Source: Vibrio cyclitrophicus
Lineage (GTDB): Bacteria; Pseudomonadota; Gammaproteobacteria; Enterobacterales; Vibrionaceae
DNA length: 64,000 nucleotides
Assembly: GCF_024347435.1 (NCBI RefSeq)
Contig: NZ_AP025481.1
Location: forward strand, 310,001 to 374,000
Direction: 5' to 3'
The position numbers and the translations under genes were made by a program. Shown piece after piece: positions 18,406 through 26,487 of this stretch; the stretch's first letter is position 1, and the number at the start of each line of letters is the position of its first letter. A model generated the notes under the pieces. It had not been told where the DNA came from. It did no database searches and saw only the letters and a list, made by a program, of their open reading frames with translations.

Positions 18406-18734
18406 AATCTTATCCTTGGATTAACTATTATTGTTATCTGAACTTGCCAGTAAAACGATCACTTATTAGTTGATGACACTGCTTATAATAAGTAAATCAA
18501 GGCGTTGGTCCAGCTGGATCTATTTTTTACTTAGTACTTATATTGTTAATCTGATTGCGTATCGTAGTCAATGAAATTGTTAAAAATTATATATTTAAAG
18601 TGCTATTTACTGTTTTATTTGTCAATAGTATGTTGTCTCAAATGTTGGAAATGAAGAAACCTCGTGCCATTGTTCGGTTCTCGAGGTTTAATTTTTACTT
18701 TTTGTGTGTATTTACTGCTCGTGTTTTATAAATT
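18406..18734. other. Intergenic region with ompA leader and a hairpin
   Basis: These 329 bases separate the 5' end of the ompA-like gene from the 3' end of phnX, both on the minus strand. The ompA side is AT-rich with a CAAGGATAAG-type ribosome site. A hairpin at 18657-18689 is listed separately. I see no open frame or recognisable small RNA. Confidence 0.5.
18657..18697. terminator. Probable terminator downstream of phnX
   Basis: AAACCTCG pairs with CGAGGTTT around a 17-base loop, with a T-rich flank on the plus side and a weaker one on the minus side. Its place just after phnX suggests it ends the phnW-pbfA-phnX transcript. Confidence 0.5.
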
Positions 18735-19553
18735 TTATGGGCGTTCGCCGGCGAGTAAACGCTTCTCTATATCGGCAATTGCACCAGGTAAGTCTGTAAT
18801 AGTATCAATCAGGTAGTGAGGGTTTGATTTGTTTAGCTTCAAGCTCGCTTTTTCACGTGCCAATGCAAGTGTTGCTTCGTCTGCGTCTAAGTATTCTTGG
18901 TACGTCAATCCAGCCTCGTTACCTGATAGTACAAGGCCTACTGTCCACATACCTGCATTGTGACCTTCATCGATCCCCGGTGCAGCGTCGTCTACTTTCA
19001 CACATGCAGCAACGCTAGTTACACCTAGATCAATGACGTTTTTAAGCGCCATGAATGGAGCCGGACGGCCACCTTGCGGTAAGTCATCCGTTGCTACTAC
19101 ATTGTCTGGTTGGTAACCGTAATCTGCAGCAGCAGGAATTAAAACATCCATCACTTCGCGCGGATAACCTGAGCAAGAACCGATTTTTACGTTCTTCTCC
19201 TTTAGGTTATTCACAACCTCTATTGCATTCAAGATTGGTTCGGCATGGTCGGCTACTTTTGCTTTCTGAAGAGGCATGAATGCCGCGTAGATCGCATCAA
19301 CGTCTTCACTGGTCATCGAGCGTCCGAACTGAGCATTCCAACGAGCGTCAACAGCTGGAATTCGACCGACCGCTTGGATATGATCCCATTTGCCGATCCC
19401 CATAGGTTCACGCGCTTCTGCTAGGTCTATATCAAAGTCAAAACCTTGTCTGAATGCTTCAACGAAGATGCTTGTTGGAGCAAACGATCCAAAATCAACG
19501 ATAGTGCCAGCCCAGTCAAAGATAACCGCTTGGATAGGTGATGTAGTGTTCAT
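18735..19553 (-). CDS. phnX: Phosphonoacetaldehyde hydrolase
   Basis: This HAD-family enzyme cleaves the C-P bond of phosphonoacetaldehyde to acetaldehyde and phosphate, the final step of the hydrolytic aminoethylphosphonate pathway. The nucleophile loop reads [17 protein letters not shown] lysine in GIGKWDHIQ matches the Schiff-base lysine of the family. Downstream motifs [12 protein letters not shown] and [22 protein letters not shown] fit HAD motifs II-IV. The 272-residue length is typical. It is third in the phnW-pbfA-phnX order, with a 127-base gap before it that shows no operator copy. Confidence 0.95.
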   Translation of the reverse strand: MNTTSPIQAVIFDWAGTIVDFGSFAPTSIFVEAFRQGFDFDIDLAEAREPMGIGKWDHIQAVGRIPAVDARWNAQFGRSMTSEDVDAIYAAFMPLQKAKVADHAEPILNAIEVVNNLKEKNVKIGSCSGYPREVMDVLIPAAADYGYQPDNVVATDDLPQGGRPAPFMALKNVIDLGVTSVAACVKVDDAAPGIDEGHNAGMWTVGLVLSGNEAGLTYQEYLDADEATLALAREKASLKLNKSNPHYLIDTITDLPGAIADIEKRLLAGERP

Positions 19554-19680
19554 AATAATGTCCTATTGTGTGTCACTTCCCGCCTGTTTAAAATTCAAAG
19601 GTTCAGTCGGGAGGTTACGGGTTGCTTTAGGTTATTGGTTGCTTGAAATTATTGCTTCAAGACGTGCTTTAAAAGGTGAT

Positions 19681-21102
19681 TCAAAGGTATTCAAAGTCTT
19701 TGCAGACTTTTGCTATCGCTTTTTCGAATACAGACATCGCGACTTCTAGTTCGCTGCGGCTGATGATCAATGGTGGGCTCAATTGAATCACGTTACCTTG
19801 TGACACCTTGAAGCTCAGACCATCGTTTAGACATTGGTAAAGTACTGCTTCCGCTTCATCGAACGCTCGGGTTTTGGTGATATGATCTGTGACCAATTCC
19901 ACCCCCCAGAGCAGGCCGATGCCGCGAACGTCACCAATGACTGGGTACTTCTCTTTCATTTGAAGCAGCTGTTCACGTACGAATTCGCTGTCCGCTTGTA
20001 CTTTTTCAAGTAGGTTTTCTTGTTCAATTACTTCCATGGTTGCGAGTGCTGCCGCGCAGCCAATAGGGCTTTTCTCATGGGTGTAATGACCCAGTGAGAC
20101 TTGCGCTGCCGTGTTGTATTTATCTTTGGTGACCATGGCTGCAATTGGAACCAAGCCGCCGCCAAAACCTTTACCGATACAAAGAATGTCAGGTTCGATA
20201 TCAAAAGCTTGGTGTGTAAACCATTCGCCACTGCGACCCATGCCGTTTGGAATGTCGTCGATGATCAACATGACGTTATGCTTATCGCAGATCTCACGGA
20301 TGCGCTTCCAGTAAGCTTTGCTTGGTACTTGAACATCGGTGTTACGCACTGCTTCGGCAATGAAGGCACCAATGCCACCTTCTTTTTCAATCACATACTC
20401 AAGGAAATCGGCGTAGTGCACATCACATGCGGTCTCGTTCGCATCGCCTGGGTTTTGCCCGCGAAGCGAAAAAGCACCACGATAAGAGACCGCTGGTGGG
20501 ATACGTTCTACGCCAGCCATTAACGGGCCCATACCTTTACGAAAACAGGCTTCACCACCCACTGAAATTGCATCGAGTGACGCACCATGGAATGAGTCCC
20601 ACAATGAAACGACTTTGAAGTTGTTGGTGACATGTCGAGCCAGTTTGAGTGCCATACCAATAACTGAAGTACCACCTGGAGCAAACAACACACGGTTCAA
20701 TTCACCACCACAGATCTGCGTGAGTTTTTCAGCGCACTGAACGGCTGTTTCATTGGTGAAGCGACGCGGTGAAAACGGTAATGACGCCATTTGTTGAGTC
20801 ACTTTATTAATGATGTGTGGGTGGCCGTAGCCCAATTGATGAACATTGTTACCGTGAAAGTCCATGTACTTCTTGCCAGTTGCATCTTGTATGTAGATGC
20901 CTTCTGCAGCTTCAAGTGTGTCTAGGCAAGGCGTTGACATCGCTTGATGAAGAAACACGTCAGAATCGCGCTTTAACATCGCTTGAGTCGCATCATCGTT
21001 TAGCGACTCATTCCACTTTTCACGCGCTGGCGTGGTGTTCACATCGCCTTCACTTCGAAAGTGTGTTGCCTTTAGAACAGGCTCTTGATTGGTCGTCGTC
21101 AT
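19681..21102 (-). CDS. pbfA: PLP enzyme of the PbfA type, (R)-1-hydroxy-2-aminoethylphosphonate ammonia-lyase
   Basis: The 473-residue protein has a class III aminotransferase fold, with MDFHGNNVHQLGYGHP early, LWDSFHGASLDAISVGG in the middle, IIDDIPNGMGRSGEWF and the PLP lysine in CIGKGFGGGLVPI. Proteins of this kind inside phosphonate clusters of marine vibrios were shown to be ammonia-lyases. They convert (R)-1-hydroxy-2-aminoethylphosphonate to phosphonoacetaldehyde, feeding PhnX. Assignment rests on position between phnW and phnX and on the family; sequence alone could also be read as a generic aminotransferase. Its start overlaps the phnW stop (TAATG). Confidence 0.8.
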   Translation of the reverse strand: MTTTNQEPVLKATHFRSEGDVNTTPAREKWNESLNDDATQAMLKRDSDVFLHQAMSTPCLDTLEAAEGIYIQDATGKKYMDFHGNNVHQLGYGHPHIINKVTQQMASLPFSPRRFTNETAVQCAEKLTQICGGELNRVLFAPGGTSVIGMALKLARHVTNNFKVVSLWDSFHGASLDAISVGGEACFRKGMGPLMAGVERIPPAVSYRGAFSLRGQNPGDANETACDVHYADFLEYVIEKEGGIGAFIAEAVRNTDVQVPSKAYWKRIREICDKHNVMLIIDDIPNGMGRSGEWFTHQAFDIEPDILCIGKGFGGGLVPIAAMVTKDKYNTAAQVSLGHYTHEKSPIGCAAALATMEVIEQENLLEKVQADSEFVREQLLQMKEKYPVIGDVRGIGLLWGVELVTDHITKTRAFDEAEAVLYQCLNDGLSFKVSQGNVIQLSPPLIISRSELEVAMSVFEKAIAKVCKDFEYL

Positions 21103-22211
21103 TATTTGATGTCCCAGTAAATAGCGTTTTTCACTGCGCCAATGAGGGCTTCAATGTCTGACGGGTAAACTTCACCGATGTTACCGATGCGGAAGCAGTC
21201 TGCGTTTGAAACCTTGCCCGGATAAATCACAAAACCTTGTTCTTTCAAACGGTCATAGAATTCCTTGAATTGGTAATCGCTATGAGTTGGAGAGTAGAAA
21301 GAGGTGATGATTGGCGAATGAAGGTCATCATTTAGCAAAGGTTCAAAGCCAAGAGAACGCATGCCAGCAACCAATGTGGTTTGGTTGGTTTGGTAGCGAT
21401 TGTGACGAGCTTCGATACCGCCTTCCTGTTCTAGTTCAAGCAGGGCTTGGTAGAAAGCACGTACCGTGTGAGTCGGAGAGGTGAAGCGCCATTTACCATG
21501 GTTGCTTTCCATGCAGTGCCATTGGTCAAACAAATCAAGGCTTAATGAGCGAGCTTGGCCTTTACACTTCTCCAGTTCTGACTGCTTGGCAATAACAAAG
21601 CCGAATCCAGGTACACCTTGAATACACTTGTTTGCTGAGCTGATCATGTAATCGATACCCAAGTCAGCAATATCCATAGGAATACCGCCAAAGCTCGACA
21701 TCGCGTCAAGAATGACGGTTTTGTTGTGTTGTTTTGCCAATTTGGCAATCTCTTCAATTGGATTCAGCATGCCTGTGGTGGTCTCACAGTGCACAATCGC
21801 CACGTGAGTAATGTCTGAATCCATGGCCAATGCCGTTTCCATTTTGTTCAAGTCAGGCTGTGATGTTTCACCTGGGGAAACGACATGGCATGGAATGTTT
21901 AAATATTCTGCGATTTGAGCAATGCGAGCACCATACGCCCCGTTATCGACAACAAGAAGCTTACCGCTGTTAGAGATAACGCTACCGATTGTTGCTTCAA
22001 CTGAAGCAGTGCCGCTGCCTTGCATTAATACACTTGTATATCCCGCCTGCTTAGTCGCCAAAGTCACAAGCTTGCTACGAATCACTTCAACAACGTCTTT
22101 GTTGTATTCATCATCCCAAGTACACCAGTCTTTTAGCATCGCTTGGCGAACGGTTTCAGAAGTAGATAGAGGACCCGGTGTCAGTAGTAGGTATTCGTTT
22201 CTCATGTTCAA
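21102..22211 (-). CDS. phnW: 2-aminoethylphosphonate--pyruvate transaminase
   Basis: This PLP enzyme moves the amino group of 2-aminoethylphosphonate to pyruvate, giving alanine and phosphonoacetaldehyde. The 369-residue sequence starts with [20 protein letters not shown] and contains [27 protein letters not shown] and the PLP-lysine segment [15 protein letters not shown], all typical of PhnW. It is the first gene of the minus-strand operon and is read divergently from phnS. A palindrome resembling the phn operator lies 19 bases upstream of its start. Confidence 0.95.
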   Translation of the reverse strand: MNMRNEYLLLTPGPLSTSETVRQAMLKDWCTWDDEYNKDVVEVIRSKLVTLATKQAGYTSVLMQGSGTASVEATIGSVISNSGKLLVVDNGAYGARIAQIAEYLNIPCHVVSPGETSQPDLNKMETALAMDSDITHVAIVHCETTTGMLNPIEEIAKLAKQHNKTVILDAMSSFGGIPMDIADLGIDYMISSANKCIQGVPGFGFVIAKQSELEKCKGQARSLSLDLFDQWHCMESNHGKWRFTSPTHTVRAFYQALLELEQEGGIEARHNRYQTNQTTLVAGMRSLGFEPLLNDDLHSPIITSFYSPTHSDYQFKEFYDRLKEQGFVIYPGKVSNADCFRIGNIGEVYPSDIEALIGAVKNAIYWDIK

Positions 22212-22229
22212 TTCTCGTGATTTGTATTT

Positions 22230-22241
22230 TGGACTATACCA
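22230..22241. promoter_or_regulatory. Putative PhnR operator near phnW
   Basis: The sequence TGGACTATACCA is an imperfect copy of the palindrome TGGTATATACCA found in front of phnT. It sits 19 bases 5' of the phnW start on the minus strand, where a repressor would block transcription or early elongation. Confidence 0.5.
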
Positions 22242-22417
22242 GTATTTCTGGTTACTTTAACAACCAATTTAAGCAGTCGTAAATAGCCCAAACGTTATTT
22301 TAACAAAAGCTTAATATTCAAATTTGTCACTTGTGTTGAGAAATTTTCCGATCTTTAAATTGCCATTTTTTGTTCATTTAACCGTCATAAAAGTCGATTA
22401 GGTTAATACTCTCAATC

Positions 22418-22429
22418 TGGTACATACCA
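22418..22429. promoter_or_regulatory. Putative PhnR operator in the phnW-phnS divergent region
   Basis: The sequence TGGTACATACCA differs from the perfect palindrome TGGTATATACCA by one base. It lies mid-way in the 394-base divergent region and could serve phnS. Sites with TGGT/ACCA arms suit GntR/UTRA-family regulators such as PhnR. The rest of this intergenic region shows no open frame. Confidence 0.55.
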
Positions 22430-22605
22430 ATGTAAAGGCGTGTACTAACAACCTAAATGAATTTATGGATATAGGCGCCTCTTAATGAGGCTTCTAATTT
22501 AAGAAACGTTAAACATTGGTTGCTTCCAAAACTAGGCAGCTTTAAACCTCGATAACTTTTAATTTTGGCAACTGCTCACTTTAGAGTTGGGCCTGACTGG
22601 AGAAA

Positions 22606-23616
22606 ATGATGAAAAACCGTTTTATGAAAGGATCACTTGCAGCATTAGTTACTCTATTAGCTGGTAATGCTTATGCAGCACAGGAAGTGACGGTTTACAC
22701 CGCTTTTGAAACTGACATTTTAGCGAAGTACAAAAACGCATTTGAAAGTGAAAACCCAGACATCAACATCAAATGGGTGCGTGATTCTACCGGGATCATG
22801 ACGGCGAAATTATTGGCTGAGAAAAACAACCCTCGTGCAGAAGTAGTATGGGGTCTTGCGGGTTCTTCTATGGCTTTGCTTAAAGAAGAGGGCATTCTCA
22901 AGCCTTACACACCTCAAGGTGTAGAAGCGTTGCGTGCAAACCTTAACGACCCACAATCTACTCAAGCTTGGTATGGTAATGATGCATTCTTCAATGCAGT
23001 TTGCTTTAACGAAATAGTTGCTAAGCAATTGAACCTACCGGCACCTAAGTCTTGGGATGACCTAACGAAACCTATCTACAAAGGCCACATTGCTATGCCA
23101 AATCCAGCCTCTTCTGGTACGGGTTACATGCAGGTTTCGGCTTGGCTACAAAACATGGGTGAAGACCAAGGTTGGAACTACATGCAGAAGCTAGATCAAA
23201 ATATTGCTCACTACACGCACTCAGGTTCGAAGCCATGTGTTCAAGCGGGCATGGGTGAAGTGGCTATCGGTATTTCTATGGCGAGCCGTGGCGCTAAGCT
23301 GAAAACTCAAGGTGCGCCACTTTCTGTGATTACGCCTGAAGGTATCGGCTGGGAATCTGAAGCGGTAGGTCTTGTTAAGGCTTCTGATGCGGCGCAGCGC
23401 GTTGTTGATTGGTCTATCTCTAAAGCCGCAAACGAGCTTTACATCGAAATGTACCCAGTTGTTGGTCACCAAGATGTGACAGCAACAATTGAAAACTTCC
23501 CTAACGTAGAAAAGAACATGGCAAAAATGGACTTTGCACGCATGGGCAGCGAGCGTACAGACGTATTGAAAACATGGTCTGAGAAGTTTGACGCTAAATC
23601 AGAGCCTAAATCTTAA
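22606..23616 (+). CDS. phnS: Periplasmic 2-aminoethylphosphonate-binding protein
   Basis: A signal peptide ends at NAYAA, and the mature protein begins QEVTVYTAFETDILAKYKNAFE, the pattern of iron/thiamine-like class D binding proteins adopted by the PhnS2 family. It captures aminoethylphosphonate for the PhnT/PhnU transporter encoded 1.8 kb downstream. The ATG-ATG start has GGAG six bases before the second ATG, so either may be used. A terminator-like hairpin directly after the gene probably leaves more binding protein than downstream product. Confidence 0.9.
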   Translation: MMKNRFMKGSLAALVTLLAGNAYAAQEVTVYTAFETDILAKYKNAFESENPDINIKWVRDSTGIMTAKLLAEKNNPRAEVVWGLAGSSMALLKEEGILKPYTPQGVEALRANLNDPQSTQAWYGNDAFFNAVCFNEIVAKQLNLPAPKSWDDLTKPIYKGHIAMPNPASSGTGYMQVSAWLQNMGEDQGWNYMQKLDQNIAHYTHSGSKPCVQAGMGEVAIGISMASRGAKLKTQGAPLSVITPEGIGWESEAVGLVKASDAAQRVVDWSISKAANELYIEMYPVVGHQDVTATIENFPNVEKNMAKMDFARMGSERTDVLKTWSEKFDAKSEPKS

Positions 23617-23672
23617 TCTGATGACCTATTCAGTTAATTAACTATTGAGTTCATTAGAAGTTAGAAATCAGT

Positions 23673-23697
23673 AAAGGAAGGCTTCGGTCTTCCTTTT
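23673..23697 (+). terminator. Hairpin terminator after phnS
   Basis: The stem AAAGGAAG/CTTCCTTT with a GCTTCGGT loop and T run lies 57 bases past phnS. It may only partially stop transcription into the FAD oxidase gene. Confidence 0.75.
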
Positions 23698-23736
23698 TTA
23701 GTTTTACGCCTTTAGATTTTAAGTAAGGTACAACAA

Positions 23737-25158
23737 ATGACAAAGCACTACTCATATTGGTTCAAGCAAGCGTTGGAACAAGAGTTTGGCAATATTAACG
23801 CGGGGCTAGAATCCGCGAAGCCACTGAAAAAAGACGTCAACTGTGATATCGCTATTGTTGGCGGTGGCTATACGGGTTTATGGACGGCGATTTTAATCAA
23901 ACAACAGCAACCCGAAAAGCATGTTGTGGTGATTGAAAAAGACCTATGTGGTAGCGGTGCTTCTGGAGCGAACGGCGGTTGCATGTTGACGTGGTCGACT
24001 AAGTATCCGACGCTGAAAAAGCTCTACGGAAAAGAACAAGCGAAATGGTTGGTTAAGGAATCGGAAAAGGTTATATACGAGATCGAAGCCTTCTGTAACG
24101 AACACAAGATTGACGCGCATCTATATCGCAGCGGAACTTACTACACGGCAACCAATGATGCGCAAAAAGGTGGAATGGAACCTGTCGTTAATGAGTTGAT
24201 CAAGCAGGGTATCAATAGTTGGAAGAAGTGCGATAATTCTTTGGCTGATAAAGCGGGATCTGAACGCCACATTGAGGGTTATTACTCAGAAGCTGCAGGC
24301 AGTGTGCAACCCGCTTTATTGGCTCGAGGCTTACGCCGAGTGGCTATTGATCTAGGTGTCGAAATTCATGAAAACACAGAGATGACTTCGCTCGATTATG
24401 GCTCTCTGGCTCGGATCCAAACTAAGGGCGGATCTATCTTTGCCGATAAAGTTATTTTGGCGCTCAACGCGTGGATGCTCGATCATTTCAAAGAGTTCAA
24501 ACGCAGTATTGTGGTTGTCTCGTCAGATATGGTTGTAACCAAGCCAATCCCGGAAAAACTCAAGCAGTTTGGCCCCGAAAAAGGAGCTGCAGTGGTGGAT
24601 TCTCGAATCTTTGTTCATTACTACCGAGACACCCAAGATGGACGACTCATGTTGGGCAAAGGCGGCAATAAATTCTCATTTGCGAATAAAGTCGAAAGCA
24701 TGTTCAACCAAACCACCAATTATCTGCCGATTCTCAATCAATCCTTCCAAAAATTGTTCCCTAAACTTGAGCAAAGTGAATTCGATTACAACTGGTCGGG
24801 TGGTTCAGATCGTTCCGTCACCGGATTGCCATTTTTCGGTAACCTAAAAGGCCAAAACAACATTTATTATGGGCTCGGTTACTCAGGTAATGGTGTTGCT
24901 CAAACTCGTATGGGAGGGAAAATTTTGTCTTCATTGGTGTTAGGAGATGATAACGAATGGACACGTAGTGGTTTAACTAGCGGTCCACGAGGCTACTTCC
25001 CTCCAGAGCCATTTCGTTGGGTTGGGGCTATGATGGTTAGAGATGCTGTTCGAAGAAAAGAGAACGTGGAAGATTCTGGTAACACGCCATTATGGCTAGA
25101 TAAGCAATTGGCAAAGCTCGCGGGTGCGGCAGGTAAAGCCGACAAGGTTGAATCGTAA
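23737..25158 (+). CDS. FAD-dependent aminophosphonate oxidoreductase
   Basis: The 473-residue protein is a DAO-fold flavoenzyme with the dinucleotide motif CDIAIVGGGYTGLWTAIL at residues 34-51 and a second FAD-contact segment EKDLCGSGASGANGGCML. Near the end it has GLPFFGNLKGQNNIYYGLGYSGNGVAQTRMGGKI. It fits the aminophosphonate-oxidase family that recurs in phn clusters. Members oxidise N-methyl-aminoethylphosphonate, and sometimes aminoethylphosphonate itself, directly to phosphonoacetaldehyde. Its exact substrate cannot be read from sequence. Its place between phnS and phnT ties it to the same regulon. Confidence 0.82.
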   Translation: MTKHYSYWFKQALEQEFGNINAGLESAKPLKKDVNCDIAIVGGGYTGLWTAILIKQQQPEKHVVVIEKDLCGSGASGANGGCMLTWSTKYPTLKKLYGKEQAKWLVKESEKVIYEIEAFCNEHKIDAHLYRSGTYYTATNDAQKGGMEPVVNELIKQGINSWKKCDNSLADKAGSERHIEGYYSEAAGSVQPALLARGLRRVAIDLGVEIHENTEMTSLDYGSLARIQTKGGSIFADKVILALNAWMLDHFKEFKRSIVVVSSDMVVTKPIPEKLKQFGPEKGAAVVDSRIFVHYYRDTQDGRLMLGKGGNKFSFANKVESMFNQTTNYLPILNQSFQKLFPKLEQSEFDYNWSGGSDRSVTGLPFFGNLKGQNNIYYGLGYSGNGVAQTRMGGKILSSLVLGDDNEWTRSGLTSGPRGYFPPEPFRWVGAMMVRDAVRRKENVEDSGNTPLWLDKQLAKLAGAAGKADKVES

Positions 25159-25181
25159 ACTAATCTAGCGTTTACATTTAG

Positions 25182-25219
25182 GCTCTCAGTGATTTATGGG
25201 CAAGTCACTGAGAGCTTTT
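25182..25219 (+). terminator. Hairpin terminator after the FAD oxidase gene
   Basis: GCTCTCAGTGA pairs exactly with TCACTGAGAGC around a 12-base loop and is followed by TTTTA. Transcription of phnT therefore likely restarts from its own promoter. Confidence 0.85.
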
Positions 25220-25342
25220 AACGTTGAACGAACTGTTAATTCTGAATAAATAGCAACCTTTAATGCTTATTATATCTGCAATATAACTGTCATTTAGCTA
25301 CTATAAATTTGTCACTCAACTGCAATATTCTCAGTTTAAATT

Positions 25343-25354
25343 TGGTATATACCA
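25343..25354. promoter_or_regulatory. Putative PhnR operator upstream of phnT
   Basis: The perfect 12-base palindrome TGGTATATACCA ends 18 bases before the phnT start. It is the best copy of the motif seen three times in this locus and nowhere else that I noticed in the window. Confidence 0.6.
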
Positions 25355-25372
25355 TATGGAGAGTGCTGTAGT

Positions 25373-26482
25373 ATGAGCAACCAAACTTATTTGAATATTG
25401 AAAACGTTGTAAAGCAATTTGGCCAATTTACAGCGTTAAAAGACATTTCCTTATCAATAGATAAAGGCGAGTTCGTCTGCTTCCTTGGCCCATCTGGCTG
25501 TGGAAAAACCACCTTATTACGTGCGATTGCAGGTCTAGATTTACCGACCTCTGGTTCTATTGAGCAGAACGGTAATGATACGACCTTCTTGCCACCAGAA
25601 AAGCGCGACTTTGGTATCGTGTTTCAATCTTATGCTTTGTTTCCCAATCTCACAGTGGAAGAAAACATTGCGATTGGTCTGAAGAATCAAGGGATATCGA
25701 CCAAAGAAGCTCTGGAAACAGTAGAGTCTTGGTTAGAAACGATTGGTTTACCGACGTCTGGCCAAAAATATCCGAATCAACTGTCTGGTGGACAACAGCA
25801 GCGTGTTGCTCTGTCTCGCGCATTGGCGTTGTCTCCAGGTTTGTTATTACTTGATGAGCCGCTTTCTGCGTTGGATGCGAAGGTAAGAACACACCTGCGT
25901 GATGAGATCTGCCGACTGCAACGTAAGCTGGGTATCACCACTATTATGGTGACGCACGACCAAGATGAAGCCCTAACGATGGCCGACCGTATTGTCGTGA
26001 TGAATCATGGCGTTATCGAGCAGGTCGGTGCTCCACAAGAGATCTACCAAAAACCTGTCAGTCGTTTTGTTGCTGAGTTTGTTGGCAGCATGAACTTCAT
26101 TCAAGCTTCTGTTGCGGCTCAAGGCAAGATACGCATTGCAGAGTCAATGCTACCATTACCTCGCTTAGATAATCTCACGCCAAATCTAGGTGATGTTTTT
26201 GATATTGCCGTTCGTCCAGAGCAAATCCAATTTGTTGATCGTTTTAGTGAGTCATTACCCGTGAGAATCGTATCCAGCGAATTCTTAGGGGCGTTTTATC
26301 GTGTTGAGTGTCAATTGCAACATGACTCAACGGCGAAAGAGATCATCGTTGATGTATCAGTTAAAGAGTTTAATCGATTGAAACTGCGTCGCAGCGATAT
26401 TCGTTACGTAGCGTTTGATGAAGAAGGCCTTAGAGCTTACCCATCTGAAAGCCTGCAAGTGATGAAAGACGAGGCGGCGTAA
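25373..26482 (+). CDS. phnT: Aminoethylphosphonate ABC transporter ATP-binding protein
   Basis: This is the ATPase of the aminoethylphosphonate importer. It shows Walker A GPSGCGKTT, the Q-loop VFQSYALFPNLTVEENI, signature LSGGQQQRVALSRAL, Walker B LLLLDEPLSALD and the H-loop MVTHDQDEA. A C-terminal TOBE-type domain of about 120 residues follows. The product is 369 residues, typical of the PotA/FbpC group to which PhnT belongs. phnU follows after 5 bases. Confidence 0.92.
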   Translation: MSNQTYLNIENVVKQFGQFTALKDISLSIDKGEFVCFLGPSGCGKTTLLRAIAGLDLPTSGSIEQNGNDTTFLPPEKRDFGIVFQSYALFPNLTVEENIAIGLKNQGISTKEALETVESWLETIGLPTSGQKYPNQLSGGQQQRVALSRALALSPGLLLLDEPLSALDAKVRTHLRDEICRLQRKLGITTIMVTHDQDEALTMADRIVVMNHGVIEQVGAPQEIYQKPVSRFVAEFVGSMNFIQASVAAQGKIRIAESMLPLPRLDNLTPNLGDVFDIAVRPEQIQFVDRFSESLPVRIVSSEFLGAFYRVECQLQHDSTAKEIIVDVSVKEFNRLKLRRSDIRYVAFDEEGLRAYPSESLQVMKDEAA

Positions 26483-26487
26483 CTATC

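Noticed and set aside
20101..20523. A 140-codon plus-strand open frame opposite pbfA
   Set aside because: It lies wholly inside a well-supported enzyme gene on the other strand, has no ribosome site and no recognisable domain.
22212..22605. Riboswitch or leader RNA in the phnW-phnS region
   Set aside because: Apart from the operator palindromes I found no stable multi-stem structure or conserved riboswitch core that I recognise.
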